Origin: Burkholderiales bacterium
GTDB lineage: Bacteria > Pseudomonadota > Gammaproteobacteria > Burkholderiales > Burkholderiaceae_C
Direction of reading: 5' to 3'
DNA: 64,000 nucleotides
NCBI GenBank assembly: GCA_017307865.1
Contig: JAFKGE010000016.1
Coordinates: 1-64,000 of the forward strand
The first letter of the stretch is position 1. The number at the start of each line of letters is the position of its first letter. Under the pieces are notes generated by a model that had not been told where the DNA came from, ran no database searches, and worked only from the letters and a program-made list of their open reading frames with translations. Shown here in pieces: positions 1 to 7,739 of this stretch. A program made the translations under genes and the position numbers.

Positions 1-31
1 CCTCGTTTGGGTCACTCAGAACACCCTCAGG

Positions 32-142
32 TGTCCGCCATCAAAATGGAATGCTGTCCGCCATCACCGTGGAACGGTGTCCGCCATGACGGTGGAACTC
101 TGTCCGCCATCAGCGTGGAATCGTGTCCGCCATCGCGTGGAA
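32..142. repeat. Five direct repeats in a 23-bp register, IS-end-like
   Basis: Five copies of a 19-20 bp unit close to TGTCCGCCATCANNGTGGAA begin at 32, 55, 78, 101 and 124, exactly 23 bp apart, with 3-4 variable bases between units. Iterated short direct repeats of this kind are known at the ends of IS21-family elements, where they bind the transposase. I infer that this is the terminal part of such an element, whose body would lie to the left of the window. The repeats stop 50 bp before the TRAP small-permease start, so the insertion probably separates that gene from its native promoter. No transposase gene is visible here. Confidence 0.6.
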
Positions 143-191
143 TACGCAGTTGATCAAGGGATCAGCCGTTTTTTTGGCCCTTCGCGTCCCC

Positions 192-776
192 ATGTCCGCT
201 CCCGATCCCAGCACGCGCCCGCCGGCCGCGGCCGACCCCTCCTCCCCTCCCGCCCCCCAAACCCGCGTGCCGCTGGCGATCGAGGACTGGCTGACCGTGA
301 TCATCATGGCGCTGCTGGCGCTGATCACCTTCGCCAACGTGCTGGTGCGCTACTTCACCGACGCCTCGTTTGCCTGGACCGAGGAGGTGTCGGTGTTCCT
401 GATGATCCTGCTGGCCATGGTGGCCAGTTCGGCCGCGGTGGCGCGCAACCGGCACATCCGCATCGAGTTTTTTGCCGACAGCGGCCCCGAGAAGCGCCAG
501 CGCGCGCTGGCCATCCTGGGCGCGGCGCTGGTGGCGCTGCTGTTCATCCTGATGGCGGCGCTGTCGGCGCGGCTGGTGTGGGACGACATCCGCTACGGCG
601 AGACCTCGCCCGGCATCGGCGTGCCGCAGTGGTGGTATTCGATCTGGCTGCCCATCGTCTCCATCGCCATCGCGCTGCGCGCCATCGGCCTGATGCTGCG
701 CGGCGGCCGCCCGGCGGCGGACAACCCCGAGCTGCCGAGTTCGCCTGAAATCCTGGACGAGGAGCGCGCGCCATGA
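192..776 (+). CDS. dctQ: TRAP transporter small permease subunit (DctQ type)
   Basis: Predicted 194-aa small membrane subunit of a tripartite ATP-independent periplasmic (TRAP) transporter. A proline-rich N-terminus of about 30 residues is followed by a first membrane helix containing LITFANVLVRYF, the typical first helix of DctQ, then FAWTEEVSVFLMI, and two later hydrophobic helices ending before a charged tail. In TRAP systems this subunit pairs with DctM and takes substrate from DctP at the inner membrane, driven by sodium or proton gradients. The ATG at 192 was preferred to an upstream in-frame start because that extension lies in the IS-end repeats. No clear Shine-Dalgarno is visible. 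Substrate unknown. Confidence 0.85.
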   Translation: MSAPDPSTRPPAAADPSSPPAPQTRVPLAIEDWLTVIIMALLALITFANVLVRYFTDASFAWTEEVSVFLMILLAMVASSAAVARNRHIRIEFFADSGPEKRQRALAILGAALVALLFILMAALSARLVWDDIRYGETSPGIGVPQWWYSIWLPIVSIAIALRAIGLMLRGGRPAADNPELPSSPEILDEERAP

Positions 777-785
777 GCACCGCAC

Positions 786-861
786 GGCCGCCCGAAGGTG
801 CGAAGGCCCCCGTGGGGGGCAGCGCAGCATGCGAAGCAGCGAAGCGTGGGGGCCAAGTCTC
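786..861. repeat. Family B intergenic repeat, copy 1
   Basis: Segment with the features GGCCCCCGTGGGGGGCAGCG and AGCGTGGGGGCC, able to fold through its C-run and G-run arms. A second copy with the same order of blocks lies at 5797-5877. It separates the dctQ stop from the dctM start, which in most TRAP operons nearly overlap, and its last bases lead directly into the dctM ATG. An upstream ATG inside the repeat would add about a dozen repeat-encoded residues to DctM. This looks like a Comamonadaceae small palindromic repeat; I cannot name it. Confidence 0.65.
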
Positions 862-2160
862 ATGATCGCCACCCTGCTCTTCGCGGTCTTCATCGTCACC
901 ATGCTGCTGGGCGTGCCGATCGGCGCGTCGCTCGGCCTGGCGGGGGCGGCGGCCATCGCCCTGGCCAACAGCCAGACGCAGTGGTTCGGTCTGCTGGCGG
1001 TGCCGCAGAACTTCTACGCCGGCCTGGGCAAATACCCGCTGCTGGCGATCCCGATGTTCGTGCTGGTGGGCTCGATCTTCGACCGCTCGGGCGTGGCCGC
1101 GCGTCTGGTGAACTTCGCCACCGCCATCGTCGGGCGCGGGCCGGGCATGCTGCCGCTGATCACCATCGCGGTGGCCATGTTCATGGGCGGCATCTCGGGC
1201 TCGGGGCCGGCCACGGCGGCGGCGGTGGGCGGCGTGATGATCGCGGCCATGACCAAGGCGGGCTACCCGCGCGCCTATTCGGCCAGCGTGGTGGGCGCGG
1301 CGGCGGCCACCGACATCCTGATCCCGCCCTCGGTGGCCTTCATCGTGTACTCGGTGCTGGTGCCGGGCGCCTCGGTACCGGCGCTGTTTGCCGCCGGCCT
1401 GATTCCGGGCGTGCTGGTGGGCCTGGCGCTGATCGTGCCGGCGGTATGGATGGCGCGCAAGCACGGCATGGGCCAGCTGGAGGCCGACCTGCCGCGCCCG
1501 CCGCTGCTCAAGAGCTTCATCGAATCCATCTGGGGCCTGCTGGCGCCGGTGGTCATCCTGGGCGGCATGCGCATGGGCTGGTTCACGCCGACCGAGGCGG
1601 CGGTGGTGGCGGTGTTCTACGGCCTGTTCGTGGGCATGGTGATCCACCGCACCATGACCTGGCGCGACCTGTTTCCCGTGCTCAAGGAGTCGGGCGAGCT
1701 GTCGGCCGTCATCCTGCTGGTGGTGGCGCTGGCGGGCATCTTCGCCTTCTCGCTGTCCACGCTGGGCGTGATCGACCCGATCACCCACGCCATCGTCAAC
1801 TCGGGCCTGGGCGAATACGGCGTGCTGACGCTGATCGTGCTGCTGCTGGTGGTGCTGGGCATGTTCCTGGACGGCATCTCGATCTTCCTGATCTTCGTGC
1901 CGCTGATGTGGCCGCTGATGCAGCACTACCACTGGGACCCGGTGTGGTTCGGCGTGCTGCTGACGTTGATGGTGGCCATGGGCCAGTTCACGCCGCCGCT
2001 GGCGGTCAACCTGATGGTGTCGTGCCGCATTGCCGGCGTCAGCATGGAAACCACCGTGCGCTGGGTCGTCCCGCTGGTGCTGGCGCTGGGCGTGGTGGTG
2101 CTGATGGTGATCGTGTGGCCGCAGCTGGCGCTGTGGCTGCCGCAGGCGCTGGGGTTCTGA
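862..2160 (+). CDS. dctM: TRAP transporter large permease subunit (DctM type)
   Basis: 432-aa polytopic protein, the usual length for DctM (about 425-430 aa), forming the transport channel of the TRAP system. Recognisable blocks are an N-terminal helix, FYAGLGKYPLLAIPMFVLVG, GGISGSGPATAAAVGGVMI (the conserved SGSG-type loop), ILIPPSVAFIVYSVL, and near the C-terminus FTPPLAVNLMV, the second conserved substrate-site repeat. The start at 862 was chosen because the ATG at 829 falls inside the family B repeat and would prepend an unrelated segment. It is co-directional with dctQ upstream and the binding protein downstream. Substrate cannot be deduced from sequence. Confidence 0.92.
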   Translation: MIATLLFAVFIVTMLLGVPIGASLGLAGAAAIALANSQTQWFGLLAVPQNFYAGLGKYPLLAIPMFVLVGSIFDRSGVAARLVNFATAIVGRGPGMLPLITIAVAMFMGGISGSGPATAAAVGGVMIAAMTKAGYPRAYSASVVGAAAATDILIPPSVAFIVYSVLVPGASVPALFAAGLIPGVLVGLALIVPAVWMARKHGMGQLEADLPRPPLLKSFIESIWGLLAPVVILGGMRMGWFTPTEAAVVAVFYGLFVGMVIHRTMTWRDLFPVLKESGELSAVILLVVALAGIFAFSLSTLGVIDPITHAIVNSGLGEYGVLTLIVLLLVVLGMFLDGISIFLIFVPLMWPLMQHYHWDPVWFGVLLTLMVAMGQFTPPLAVNLMVSCRIAGVSMETTVRWVVPLVLALGVVVLMVIVWPQLALWLPQALGF

Positions 2161-2224
2161 TTTTTTAGCCAAATGTGGCTCTGGCGCCCATCCGATCTGC
2201 GCGAGCAGCTCATTTTTTCATAGT
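2161..2224 (-). repeat. Family A repeat, copy 1
   Basis: Read on the minus strand this shows the family A order: a TCATAGT/ATGA-like edge, GAGCTGCTCGCGC, then GCGCCAGAGCC and an A/T-rich edge. It starts directly at the dctM stop and fills most of the dctM-dctP gap. Other copies are at 10600, 16706, 25038, 50578, 57785 and 62758. Confidence 0.7.
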
Positions 2225-2245
2225 GACCCTAGAGGAGATCCTGTC

Positions 2246-3292
2246 ATGAAGCAACGTCGCAAACTGCTGGCCGCGGCCGCCGCCACGGCGCTCGCCACCG
2301 CGCTCACGCTGGGCCTGCCCGCCAGCGCGCAGGCGCAGAACTACAAGAGCGAATACCGCATGTCGCTGGTGGTGGGCACCGCCTTCCCCTGGGGCAAGGG
2401 CGGCGAGATCTGGGCCGACAAGGTGCGCCAGAAGACCAACGGCCGCATCAACATCAAGCTGTACCCCGGCGTGTCGCTGATCCAGGGCGACCAGACGCGC
2501 GAGTTCTCGGCGCTGCGCCAGGGCGTGATCGACATGGCCATCGGCTCGACCATCAACTGGTCGCCGCAGGTCAAGCAGCTCAACCTGTTCTCGCTGCCCT
2601 TCTTGATGCCCGACTACGCCGCCATCGACGCGCTGACCCAGGGCGACGTGGGCAAGGAAATCTTCAAGATCCTGGACAAGGCCGGCGTGGTGCCGCTGGC
2701 CTGGGGCGAGAACGGCTACCGCGAGCTGACCAACTCCAAGCACGCGGTCAAGACCCCGGCCGACATGAAGGGCCTGAAGATCCGCATCGTCGGCTCGCCG
2801 CTGTTCATCGACACCTTCACCGCCCTGGGCGCCAACCCGACGCAGATGAGCTGGGCCGACGCGCAGCCGGCGTTTGCCAGCGGCGCGGTCGACGGGCAGG
2901 AAAACCCGATGAGCATCTTCACCGCCGCCAAGCTGCAGAACGTGGGCCAGAAGTACCTGACCATGTGGGGCTACGTGGCCGACCCGCTGGTGTTCGTGGT
3001 CAACAAGGACGTGTGGAACAGCTGGACGCCGGCCGACCGCGAGGCGGTGCGGCAGGCCGCCATCGAGGCCGGCAAGGAAGAGATCGCCATTGCGCGCAAG
3101 GGCATGATCGAGCCCGGTCAGCCCCTGCTCAAGGAGATCGAGGGCATGGGCGTCACCGTCACGCACCTGACGCCGCAAGAGCGCGAGGCCTTCGTCAAGG
3201 TCACGCGGCCGATCTACGACAAGTGGAAGCCGCAGGTCGGCACCGACCTGGTGAACATGGCAGAAAAAGCCATCGCAGCGCGAAAAAAATAA
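2246..3292 (+). CDS. dctP: TRAP transporter substrate-binding protein (DctP family)
   Basis: 348-aa periplasmic solute receptor. The N-terminus is a Sec signal peptide (MKQRRK, hydrophobic core, ASAQAQ cleavage region near residue 30). Family features include the early MSLVVGTAFPWGKGG strand, YPGVSLIQGDQTREFSALRQG, the ENGYRELTN block, and MKGLKIRIVGSPLFIDTFTA, where the conserved Arg of DctP proteins contacts the substrate carboxylate. A good Shine-Dalgarno (AGAGGAG) precedes the start. The gene follows the two permease genes, completing a Q-M-P TRAP set. The ligand is probably an organic acid, but this is family knowledge, not shown by the sequence. Confidence 0.9.
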   Translation: MKQRRKLLAAAAATALATALTLGLPASAQAQNYKSEYRMSLVVGTAFPWGKGGEIWADKVRQKTNGRINIKLYPGVSLIQGDQTREFSALRQGVIDMAIGSTINWSPQVKQLNLFSLPFLMPDYAAIDALTQGDVGKEIFKILDKAGVVPLAWGENGYRELTNSKHAVKTPADMKGLKIRIVGSPLFIDTFTALGANPTQMSWADAQPAFASGAVDGQENPMSIFTAAKLQNVGQKYLTMWGYVADPLVFVVNKDVWNSWTPADREAVRQAAIEAGKEEIAIARKGMIEPGQPLLKEIEGMGVTVTHLTPQEREAFVKVTRPIYDKWKPQVGTDLVNMAEKAIAARKK

Positions 3293-3310
3293 CACTACGG
3301 CGTTATTTTT
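3285..3310 (+). terminator. A/T-rich stem-loop at the dctP stop codon
   Basis: A perfect 9-bp stem, AAAAATAAC paired with GTTATTTTT, has an 8-nt loop and overlaps the dctP TAA. The T-run on the 3' arm makes it terminator-like, but a stem of almost only A-T pairs is weak. It may act as a partial terminator before the next binding-protein gene. Confidence 0.35.
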
Positions 3311-3403
3311 GGCTGCATGAGGCACCCAAAATGTCCAAAAAGAATGCATCCTCGGCCATCGGCTGAGGTTTACATCCTTTTTCACAAATCTTGAGGAGAC
3401 ATC

Positions 3404-4297
3404 ATGCAGCGTTCCCTGGCCTGCCTTGCGTTCGGCCTTGCGGCTTTGTTGCCGCTGGCCAACGCAGGGGTTCTGGATGACATTCGCGCGCGTGGCGAGG
3501 TGCGCCTGGGCTATCGGCCCGACGCTCCGCCGCTGTCCTACGCCTCGGCCGACGGCAAGCAGGGCATGGGCTTTGCGGTCGACCTGTGCAAGGCCGTGGT
3601 CAAGGACCTGGAGCAGCGCAAGCTGATCCCGGCCGGCGTCAAGATCAGCTACCTGCCGCTGTCCAACGCCGAGCGCTTCAAGGCCGTGGTCGAGCGCAAG
3701 GTCGACGCCGAGTGCGCCGACACCACCAACAACCGCGAGCGGCGCGACAAGATCGGCGTCGCCTTCACCATTCCGCACTACTACGCGGGGGTGCGCATCC
3801 TGGTGTCGAGCGCCAGCGGCATCAACGGCGTGGCCGACCTGAAGGACAAGACGGTGCTGGTGACCAAGGGCACCACCACCGCCAAGATCATCGACGAGCG
3901 CAACGCCAGCCTGCAGCTCAAGGCACGCACCAAAGAGTGCGATTCGCCCAGCGTCTGCTTCAAGGAGCTGGGCGAAAAGCAGGGCGACGCCTACATGATG
4001 GACGACATCCAACTGTTCGCCCTGCGCGCTGCCTCGGCCAAGCCCGGCGACTGGCAGGTGGTGGGCAACCTGCTGTCGATCGAGCCGCTGGCCATCATGC
4101 TGCCCAAGGGCGATGCCGCGTGGAAGCAGGAATTCGACAGCGTGCTGCGGCAGATGATCTTCGACCGCAGCTTTCACGCTCTTTATGCGCGCTGGTTCGA
4201 GGCGCCGATTCCGCCCAAGCAGCTGAACTACAACATCCCGATGAACTACCTGCTGAAGGATTCGCTGAAGTTCCCGACCGATCAGTTCGGCGACTGA
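3404..4297 (+). CDS. Amino-acid ABC transporter substrate-binding protein (glutamate/aspartate class)
   Basis: 297-aa exported family 3 solute-binding protein. The signal peptide spans about residues 1-21 (LANAG cleavage). The mature protein begins GVLDDIRARGEVRLGYR and has the GltI-like blocks AECADTTNNRERR and LVTKGTTTAKII, plus a C-terminal LYARWFEAPIPP typical of polar amino-acid binding proteins. A strong ribosome site (GAGGAGA) precedes the ATG. No permease is co-directional. The gene points at the gltIJKL-type operon across a shared terminator, and its protein resembles that operon's binding protein along its length. It may be a second receptor feeding the same permease; this is inference. 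Confidence 0.85.
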   Translation: MQRSLACLAFGLAALLPLANAGVLDDIRARGEVRLGYRPDAPPLSYASADGKQGMGFAVDLCKAVVKDLEQRKLIPAGVKISYLPLSNAERFKAVVERKVDAECADTTNNRERRDKIGVAFTIPHYYAGVRILVSSASGINGVADLKDKTVLVTKGTTTAKIIDERNASLQLKARTKECDSPSVCFKELGEKQGDAYMMDDIQLFALRAASAKPGDWQVVGNLLSIEPLAIMLPKGDAAWKQEFDSVLRQMIFDRSFHALYARWFEAPIPPKQLNYNIPMNYLLKDSLKFPTDQFGD

Positions 4298-4310
4298 AAA
4301 ACGCAGCGCC

Positions 4311-4342
4311 AAAAAAAGGACGGCCAGGGCCGTCCTTTTTTT
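4311..4342. terminator. Bidirectional intrinsic terminator
   Basis: A perfect inverted repeat, A-run plus GGACGGCC, a short loop, GGCCGTCC plus T-run, lies between the convergent binding-protein gene and gltL-like gene. It has a poly-T tail on either strand, so it can end transcription from both sides. Confidence 0.92.
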
Positions 4343-4358
4343 GTCGGTTCGCCGGCCC

Positions 4359-5108
4359 TCAGTGCTGGAGGATCTTGCCGAGGAAGTCCTTGGTGCGCGG
4401 CTGGCGGTTCTCGGGGTGGTTGAAGAACTCGTCCTTGCTGCAGTCTTCCAGGATGTGGCCGCCGACGTCGATGAAGATGACGCGGTTGGCCACCTTGCGG
4501 GCAAAGCCCATCTCGTGCGTGACCACCATCATGGTCATGCCCTCGCTGGCCAGCTTGACCATGACGTCCAGCACCTCGCCCACCATCTCGGGGTCGAGCG
4601 CGCTGGTGGGCTCGTCGAACAGCATCACGTTGGGGTCCATCGACAGCGCGCGCGCAATGGCCACGCGCTGCTGCTGGCCGCCCGACAGCTGACCGGGGAA
4701 CTTGTCCTTGTGCGCCATCAGGCCGACGCGGTCGAGCATCTTCAGGCCGCGCACCTTGGCGTCGTCGGCCTTGCGCCCCAGCACCTTGACCTGGGCGATG
4801 GTCAGGTTCTCGGTGACCGACAGGTGCGGAAACAGCTCGAAGTGCTGAAACACCATGCCGACCTGGCTGCGCAGCTTGGGCAGGTCGGTCTTGGGGTCGG
4901 TCACCTTGATGCCGTTGACGGTGATCTCGCCCTGCTGCACCGGCTCGAGCGCGTTGACGGTCTTGATGAGGGTGGACTTGCCCGAGCCCGAGGGGCCGCA
5001 GACGACGACCACATCGCCTTTTTCGACCTCCAGCGAGCAGTCGTGCAGCACCTGCACCGCGCCGTACCACTTGGAGACGTTCTTGAGCTGGATCATGGGG
5101 GTGGACAT
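4359..5108 (-). CDS. gltL: Glutamate/aspartate ABC transporter ATP-binding protein
   Basis: 249-aa ATPase of a polar amino-acid importer. Walker [10 protein letters not shown] is at about residues 38-46, followed by the Q-loop [16 protein letters not shown], the signature [15 protein letters not shown], Walker [16 protein letters not shown] and the switch histidine in VVTHEMGFA, all intact. The start was set at MSTPMIQL because AAGGAG lies 9 nt upstream of it. It is the last gene of the gltI-J-K-L order and ends at the bidirectional terminator. Length and motifs match GltL/GlnQ-type ATPases; glutamate or aspartate specificity is inferred from the neighbouring binding protein and permeases. 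Confidence 0.92.
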   Translation of the reverse strand: MSTPMIQLKNVSKWYGAVQVLHDCSLEVEKGDVVVVCGPSGSGKSTLIKTVNALEPVQQGEITVNGIKVTDPKTDLPKLRSQVGMVFQHFELFPHLSVTENLTIAQVKVLGRKADDAKVRGLKMLDRVGLMAHKDKFPGQLSGGQQQRVAIARALSMDPNVMLFDEPTSALDPEMVGEVLDVMVKLASEGMTMMVVTHEMGFARKVANRVIFIDVGGHILEDCSKDEFFNHPENRQPRTKDFLGKILQH

Positions 5109-5121
5109 GGGGACGATCTCC

Positions 5122-5790
5122 TTATCGGATGATGGCAATTTTTCTGTTGATGCCCTTGACGACGGATGACAGCGAATAGCTGATGACGAAGTAGGTCACG
5201 GTCGCCATCAGGTAGGTTTCGATCGGGCGGCCGTAGTTCTTGCCGGCGGTCTCGAAGCCCTTGAGCAGGTCGTAGGCGCCGATGGCGTAGACCAGCGAGG
5301 TGTCCTGAAACAGGATGATGGTCTGCGTCAGCAGCACCGGCAGCATGTTGCGGAAGGCCTGCGGCAGGATCACCAGCTTCATGTTCTGCGCATAGCTCAT
5401 GCCCATGGCCTGGCCGGCAAACACCTGGCCGCGCGGGATCGACTGGATGCCGGCGCGCATGATCTCGCTGAAGTAGGCGGCCTCGAAGGCGATGAAGGTG
5501 ACGACGGCCGAGTATTCGGCGCCGATGGGCCGCCCGATCATCAGCGGCACCAGCAGGAAGAACCACAGGATCACCATCACCAGCGGCACCGAGCGCATGA
5601 CGTTGACGTACAGCGCCGCCGGCGTGTCCAGCCAGCGCTTGCCCGACAGGCGCATCAGCGCCAGCAGGGTGCCGAAGAAGATGCCGCCGGCGGTGGCCAC
5701 CGCCGTCAGGAAGATGCTGAACCACAGCCCCTTGAGGATGAAGTTCTGGATCAGGCCCCAGTTGAGGATCGAGAAATCGAGGTTCAGCAT
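5122..5790 (-). CDS. gltK: Glutamate/aspartate ABC transporter permease (GltK type)
   Basis: 222-aa inner-membrane permease of the HisMQ class. After a short amphipathic N-terminus ([11 protein letters not shown]) it has several hydrophobic helices and the cytoplasmic EAA-loop region [20 protein letters not shown], which contacts the ATPase. The start at MLNL was chosen because GGGAGG precedes it closely and the longer reading frame runs into the family B repeat. The stop lies only 13 bp before the gltL-like start, consistent with translational coupling. It pairs with the other permease upstream to form the heterodimeric channel. Confidence 0.9.
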   Translation of the reverse strand: MLNLDFSILNWGLIQNFILKGLWFSIFLTAVATAGGIFFGTLLALMRLSGKRWLDTPAALYVNVMRSVPLVMVILWFFLLVPLMIGRPIGAEYSAVVTFIAFEAAYFSEIMRAGIQSIPRGQVFAGQAMGMSYAQNMKLVILPQAFRNMLPVLLTQTIILFQDTSLVYAIGAYDLLKGFETAGKNYGRPIETYLMATVTYFVISYSLSSVVKGINRKIAIIR

Positions 5791-5796
5791 GACAAG

Positions 5797-5877
5797 CCTC
5801 CCGCCGGGCCGCCCCAAGGGAGGCTAGCCCCCTTGGGGGGCAGCGAATACACGAAGTGAGTAGCGTGGGGGCTCATG
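5797..5877. repeat. Family B intergenic repeat, copy 2
   Basis: Fills almost the whole gap between gltJ and gltK. It shares with copy 1 the blocks AGCCCCCTTGGGGGGCAGCG and AGCGTGGGGGC in the same order. The C-run and G-run arms can pair into a stable hairpin in the transcript, which could lower expression of the genes beyond it. It is inserted inside an operon, as is copy 1. Confidence 0.65.
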
Positions 5878-6636
5878 TCAATGTCCTCCCGCGCCCGTGC
5901 CGGCGGACACGAAGCCGGGCACCCGCGCCCGCTTCTCGATCCAGGCGAACACGCGGTTGACCACCAGCGCCGAAATCGCGTAGAGCACCGTGACGGCCAG
6001 GTAGACCTCGATCGGGCGCGCAGTTTCCTCGCCCACCTGCAGCGCGTACTGCGTCATCTCGGGAATGGACACGGCAAAGGCCACGGCCGAGTTCTTGAAG
6101 ATGTTCATCGACTCGCTGGTGAGCGGCGGAATGATGATGCGATAGGCCATGGGCAGCAGCACGTAGCGGTAGTACTGCGGCGTGGTAAAGCCGACCGCCA
6201 TGCCGGCGTAGCGCTGGCCCTTGGGCAGGGCCAGGATGCCGGCACGCACCTGCTCGGCGATGCGCGCCGAGGTGAACAGGCCCAGCGCCAGCACCACCAG
6301 GATGAAGGGCGGGAAGTTCTTCATGGGCGGTATCAGGGCCGGCAGCACGAAGTACCACAGGAAGATCTGCACCAGCAGCGGGATGTTGCGAAACAGCTCG
6401 ACCCAGGCGTTGCCCAGCCGCACCAGCCAGGGGCTGCCCGGCAAGGTGCGCACGACGCCGATCAGCGAGCCGACGACCAGCGCCACCACCAGCGCCGTGA
6501 GCGAGACCGACACCGTCCAGCCCCAGGCCGAGAACAGCCAGTCCAGGTAGGTGATGTCGCGCCCTTTGCCGAAGCAGCCGGGCATCACGTCACCGCTCAG
6601 GGTGTCCTTGCAGAACACCATCCAATCCATTGCCAT
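5878..6636 (-). CDS. gltJ: Glutamate/aspartate ABC transporter permease (GltJ type)
   Basis: 252-aa permease, close to the usual 246 aa of GltJ. Hydrophobic helices flank the EAA loop, seen as EQVRAGILALPKGQRYAGMA. The segment YLDWLFSAWGWTVSVSLTAL is the usual first helix of this permease class. The start at MAMDWMVF was preferred because GGAGGG lies a few bases upstream. It follows the binding-protein gene after a hairpin and is separated from the second permease by the family B repeat. The N-terminal stretch before the first helix contains two cysteines, as in many betaproteobacterial relatives, to my recollection. Confidence 0.9.
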   Translation of the reverse strand: MAMDWMVFCKDTLSGDVMPGCFGKGRDITYLDWLFSAWGWTVSVSLTALVVALVVGSLIGVVRTLPGSPWLVRLGNAWVELFRNIPLLVQIFLWYFVLPALIPPMKNFPPFILVVLALGLFTSARIAEQVRAGILALPKGQRYAGMAVGFTTPQYYRYVLLPMAYRIIIPPLTSESMNIFKNSAVAFAVSIPEMTQYALQVGEETARPIEVYLAVTVLYAISALVVNRVFAWIEKRARVPGFVSAGTGAGGH

Positions 6637-6688
6637 CACGACCCTCCTGCGGCCGAAGCAGCCCGCTTCGCGATCTTCATATGCGCGA

Positions 6689-6714
6689 ACGCCCACTTGA
6701 AGCCAAGTGGGCGT
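6689..6714 (-). promoter_or_regulatory. Stem-loop between gltI and gltJ
   Basis: A perfect 10-bp stem, ACGCCCACTT paired with AAGTGGGCGT around a 6-nt loop, lies in the 115-bp gap between the binding-protein gene and the first permease gene. There is no T-run. Such hairpins commonly stabilise the upstream message or attenuate readthrough, so that binding protein exceeds permease; that role is inferred from position. Confidence 0.6.
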
Positions 6715-6751
6715 CCCTGCGGCTCACGCCTTCAATGCGCGCGTTGCGCGA

Positions 6752-7648
6752 TCACTTGTTGCCGTAGTCTTCCATCGGCTTGTCGTTGGGGTGCGCCCAG
6801 GCGTTCTTGGTGCCTTCCGAGGCCGGCATGTTCAGGTTGACGTTGTTGGGCGGGATCGGCTGCATGAACCACTTGTCGTACAGCTTGGCCAGCGAGCCGT
6901 CCTTGATCTGGCGCACGATGGAGTCGTCGACGGCCTTCTTCAGCTTGGCGTCGCCCTTGGGCAGCATGCAGGCGATCGGCTCGACCGACAGCACCTCGCC
7001 GACGATCGCGAAGTCCTTGGGGTTCTTGGCCTTGGCGATGTTGGCCGCCAGGATGGAGCCGTCCATCACGAAGGCATCGGCGCGGCCGGCCTCCAGCAGC
7101 AGGAAGCTGTCGGCGTGGTCCTTGCCCTGCACGGTCTTGAAGTCGATGCCCTGGGCGCGCTCGTTCTTGCGCAGGGTCTGCACCGAGGTGGTGCCGGTGG
7201 TGGTGGCCACGGTCTTGCCGTTCAGATCCTTGATGGACTTGATGCCCGACTTGGTGTTGACCGCCATGCGCACTTCTTCGACGTAGGTGGTGTAGGCGAA
7301 GTCCACGTCCTTCTGGCGCGCGGTGTTGTTGGTGGTGGAGCCGCACTCGAAGTCGATGGTGCCGTTCTGGATCAGCGGGATGCGGTTTTGCGAGGTGATG
7401 ACCTGGTAGTTGGTCTTCAGCGGCACGCCCAGGTCCTTGCTCAGGTCGCCGATGATGCGCTCGGCCATCTCGGTGTGAAAGCCCACGTACTTGCCGCCGC
7501 CCAGCGTGAAGCCCAGGCCGGAGGAGTCGCGCACGCCCAGGTTGACCGCGCCGCGCTCCTTGATCTTGGCCAGCGTGTCGGGGGCCTGGGCCATGACGGC
7601 GCCGGCCGCGAAGGCCAGGATGGAGAAAGCCAGCAATTGCTTCTTCAT
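6752..7648 (-). CDS. gltI: Glutamate/aspartate ABC transporter substrate-binding protein
   Basis: 298-aa exported binding protein, first gene of the importer operon. The signal peptide is MKKQLLAFS plus a hydrophobic core ending AVMAQA near residue 21. Diagnostic blocks of GltI/DEBP proteins are FHTEMAERI, FECGSTTNNTARQKDVDFAY, VATTTGTTSVQTLR and the C-terminal YDKWFMQPIPP. The start was set at MKKQ, with GGGAT upstream; a longer frame exists but lacks a signal peptide at its N-terminus. A candidate sigma70-type promoter lies 60-90 bp upstream. The protein captures acidic amino acids in the periplasm and delivers them to the two permeases; specificity is by family similarity. Confidence 0.93.
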   Translation of the reverse strand: MKKQLLAFSILAFAAGAVMAQAPDTLAKIKERGAVNLGVRDSSGLGFTLGGGKYVGFHTEMAERIIGDLSKDLGVPLKTNYQVITSQNRIPLIQNGTIDFECGSTTNNTARQKDVDFAYTTYVEEVRMAVNTKSGIKSIKDLNGKTVATTTGTTSVQTLRKNERAQGIDFKTVQGKDHADSFLLLEAGRADAFVMDGSILAANIAKAKNPKDFAIVGEVLSVEPIACMLPKGDAKLKKAVDDSIVRQIKDGSLAKLYDKWFMQPIPPNNVNLNMPASEGTKNAWAHPNDKPMEDYGNK

Positions 7649-7709
7649 GACAAAAATCCCTTTGCAAAAAATGAATGAGGGGATCGTCCAACGACACCCC
7701 GGAAGCCGC

Positions 7710-7737
7710 ATTCTACGAAGCTTCGACTAGTGGACAA
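7710..7737 (-). promoter_or_regulatory. Candidate sigma70-type promoter of the gltIJKL operon
   Basis: On the minus strand a TTGTCC hexamer, a 16-bp spacer and TAGAAT (5 of 6 matches to the -10 consensus) lie upstream of gltI. The -35 overlaps a short direct repeat (CTAGTGGACA at 7727 and 7740) that could be a regulator site. It begins just past the stop of the upstream exporter gene. Confidence 0.45.
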
Positions 7738-7739
7738 CC

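Noticed and set aside
32-142. The 23-bp-register repeats as a CRISPR array
   Set aside because: Only 3-4 bases separate the units, so there is no room for spacers; iterated IS-end sites explain it better.
829-861. ATG at 829 as the dctM start
   Set aside because: The added residues are encoded by the family B repeat and do not resemble DctM; the ATG at 862 gives the family's usual N-terminus.
544-2172. A 542-codon minus-strand open frame over the TRAP permeases
   Set aside because: Shadow of dctQ and dctM; composition is His/Gln/Arg-rich without motifs.
3293-3403. Tiny open frames in the gap before the orphan binding-protein gene
   Set aside because: The frames are under 30 codons, lack a ribosome site and have no conserved look.
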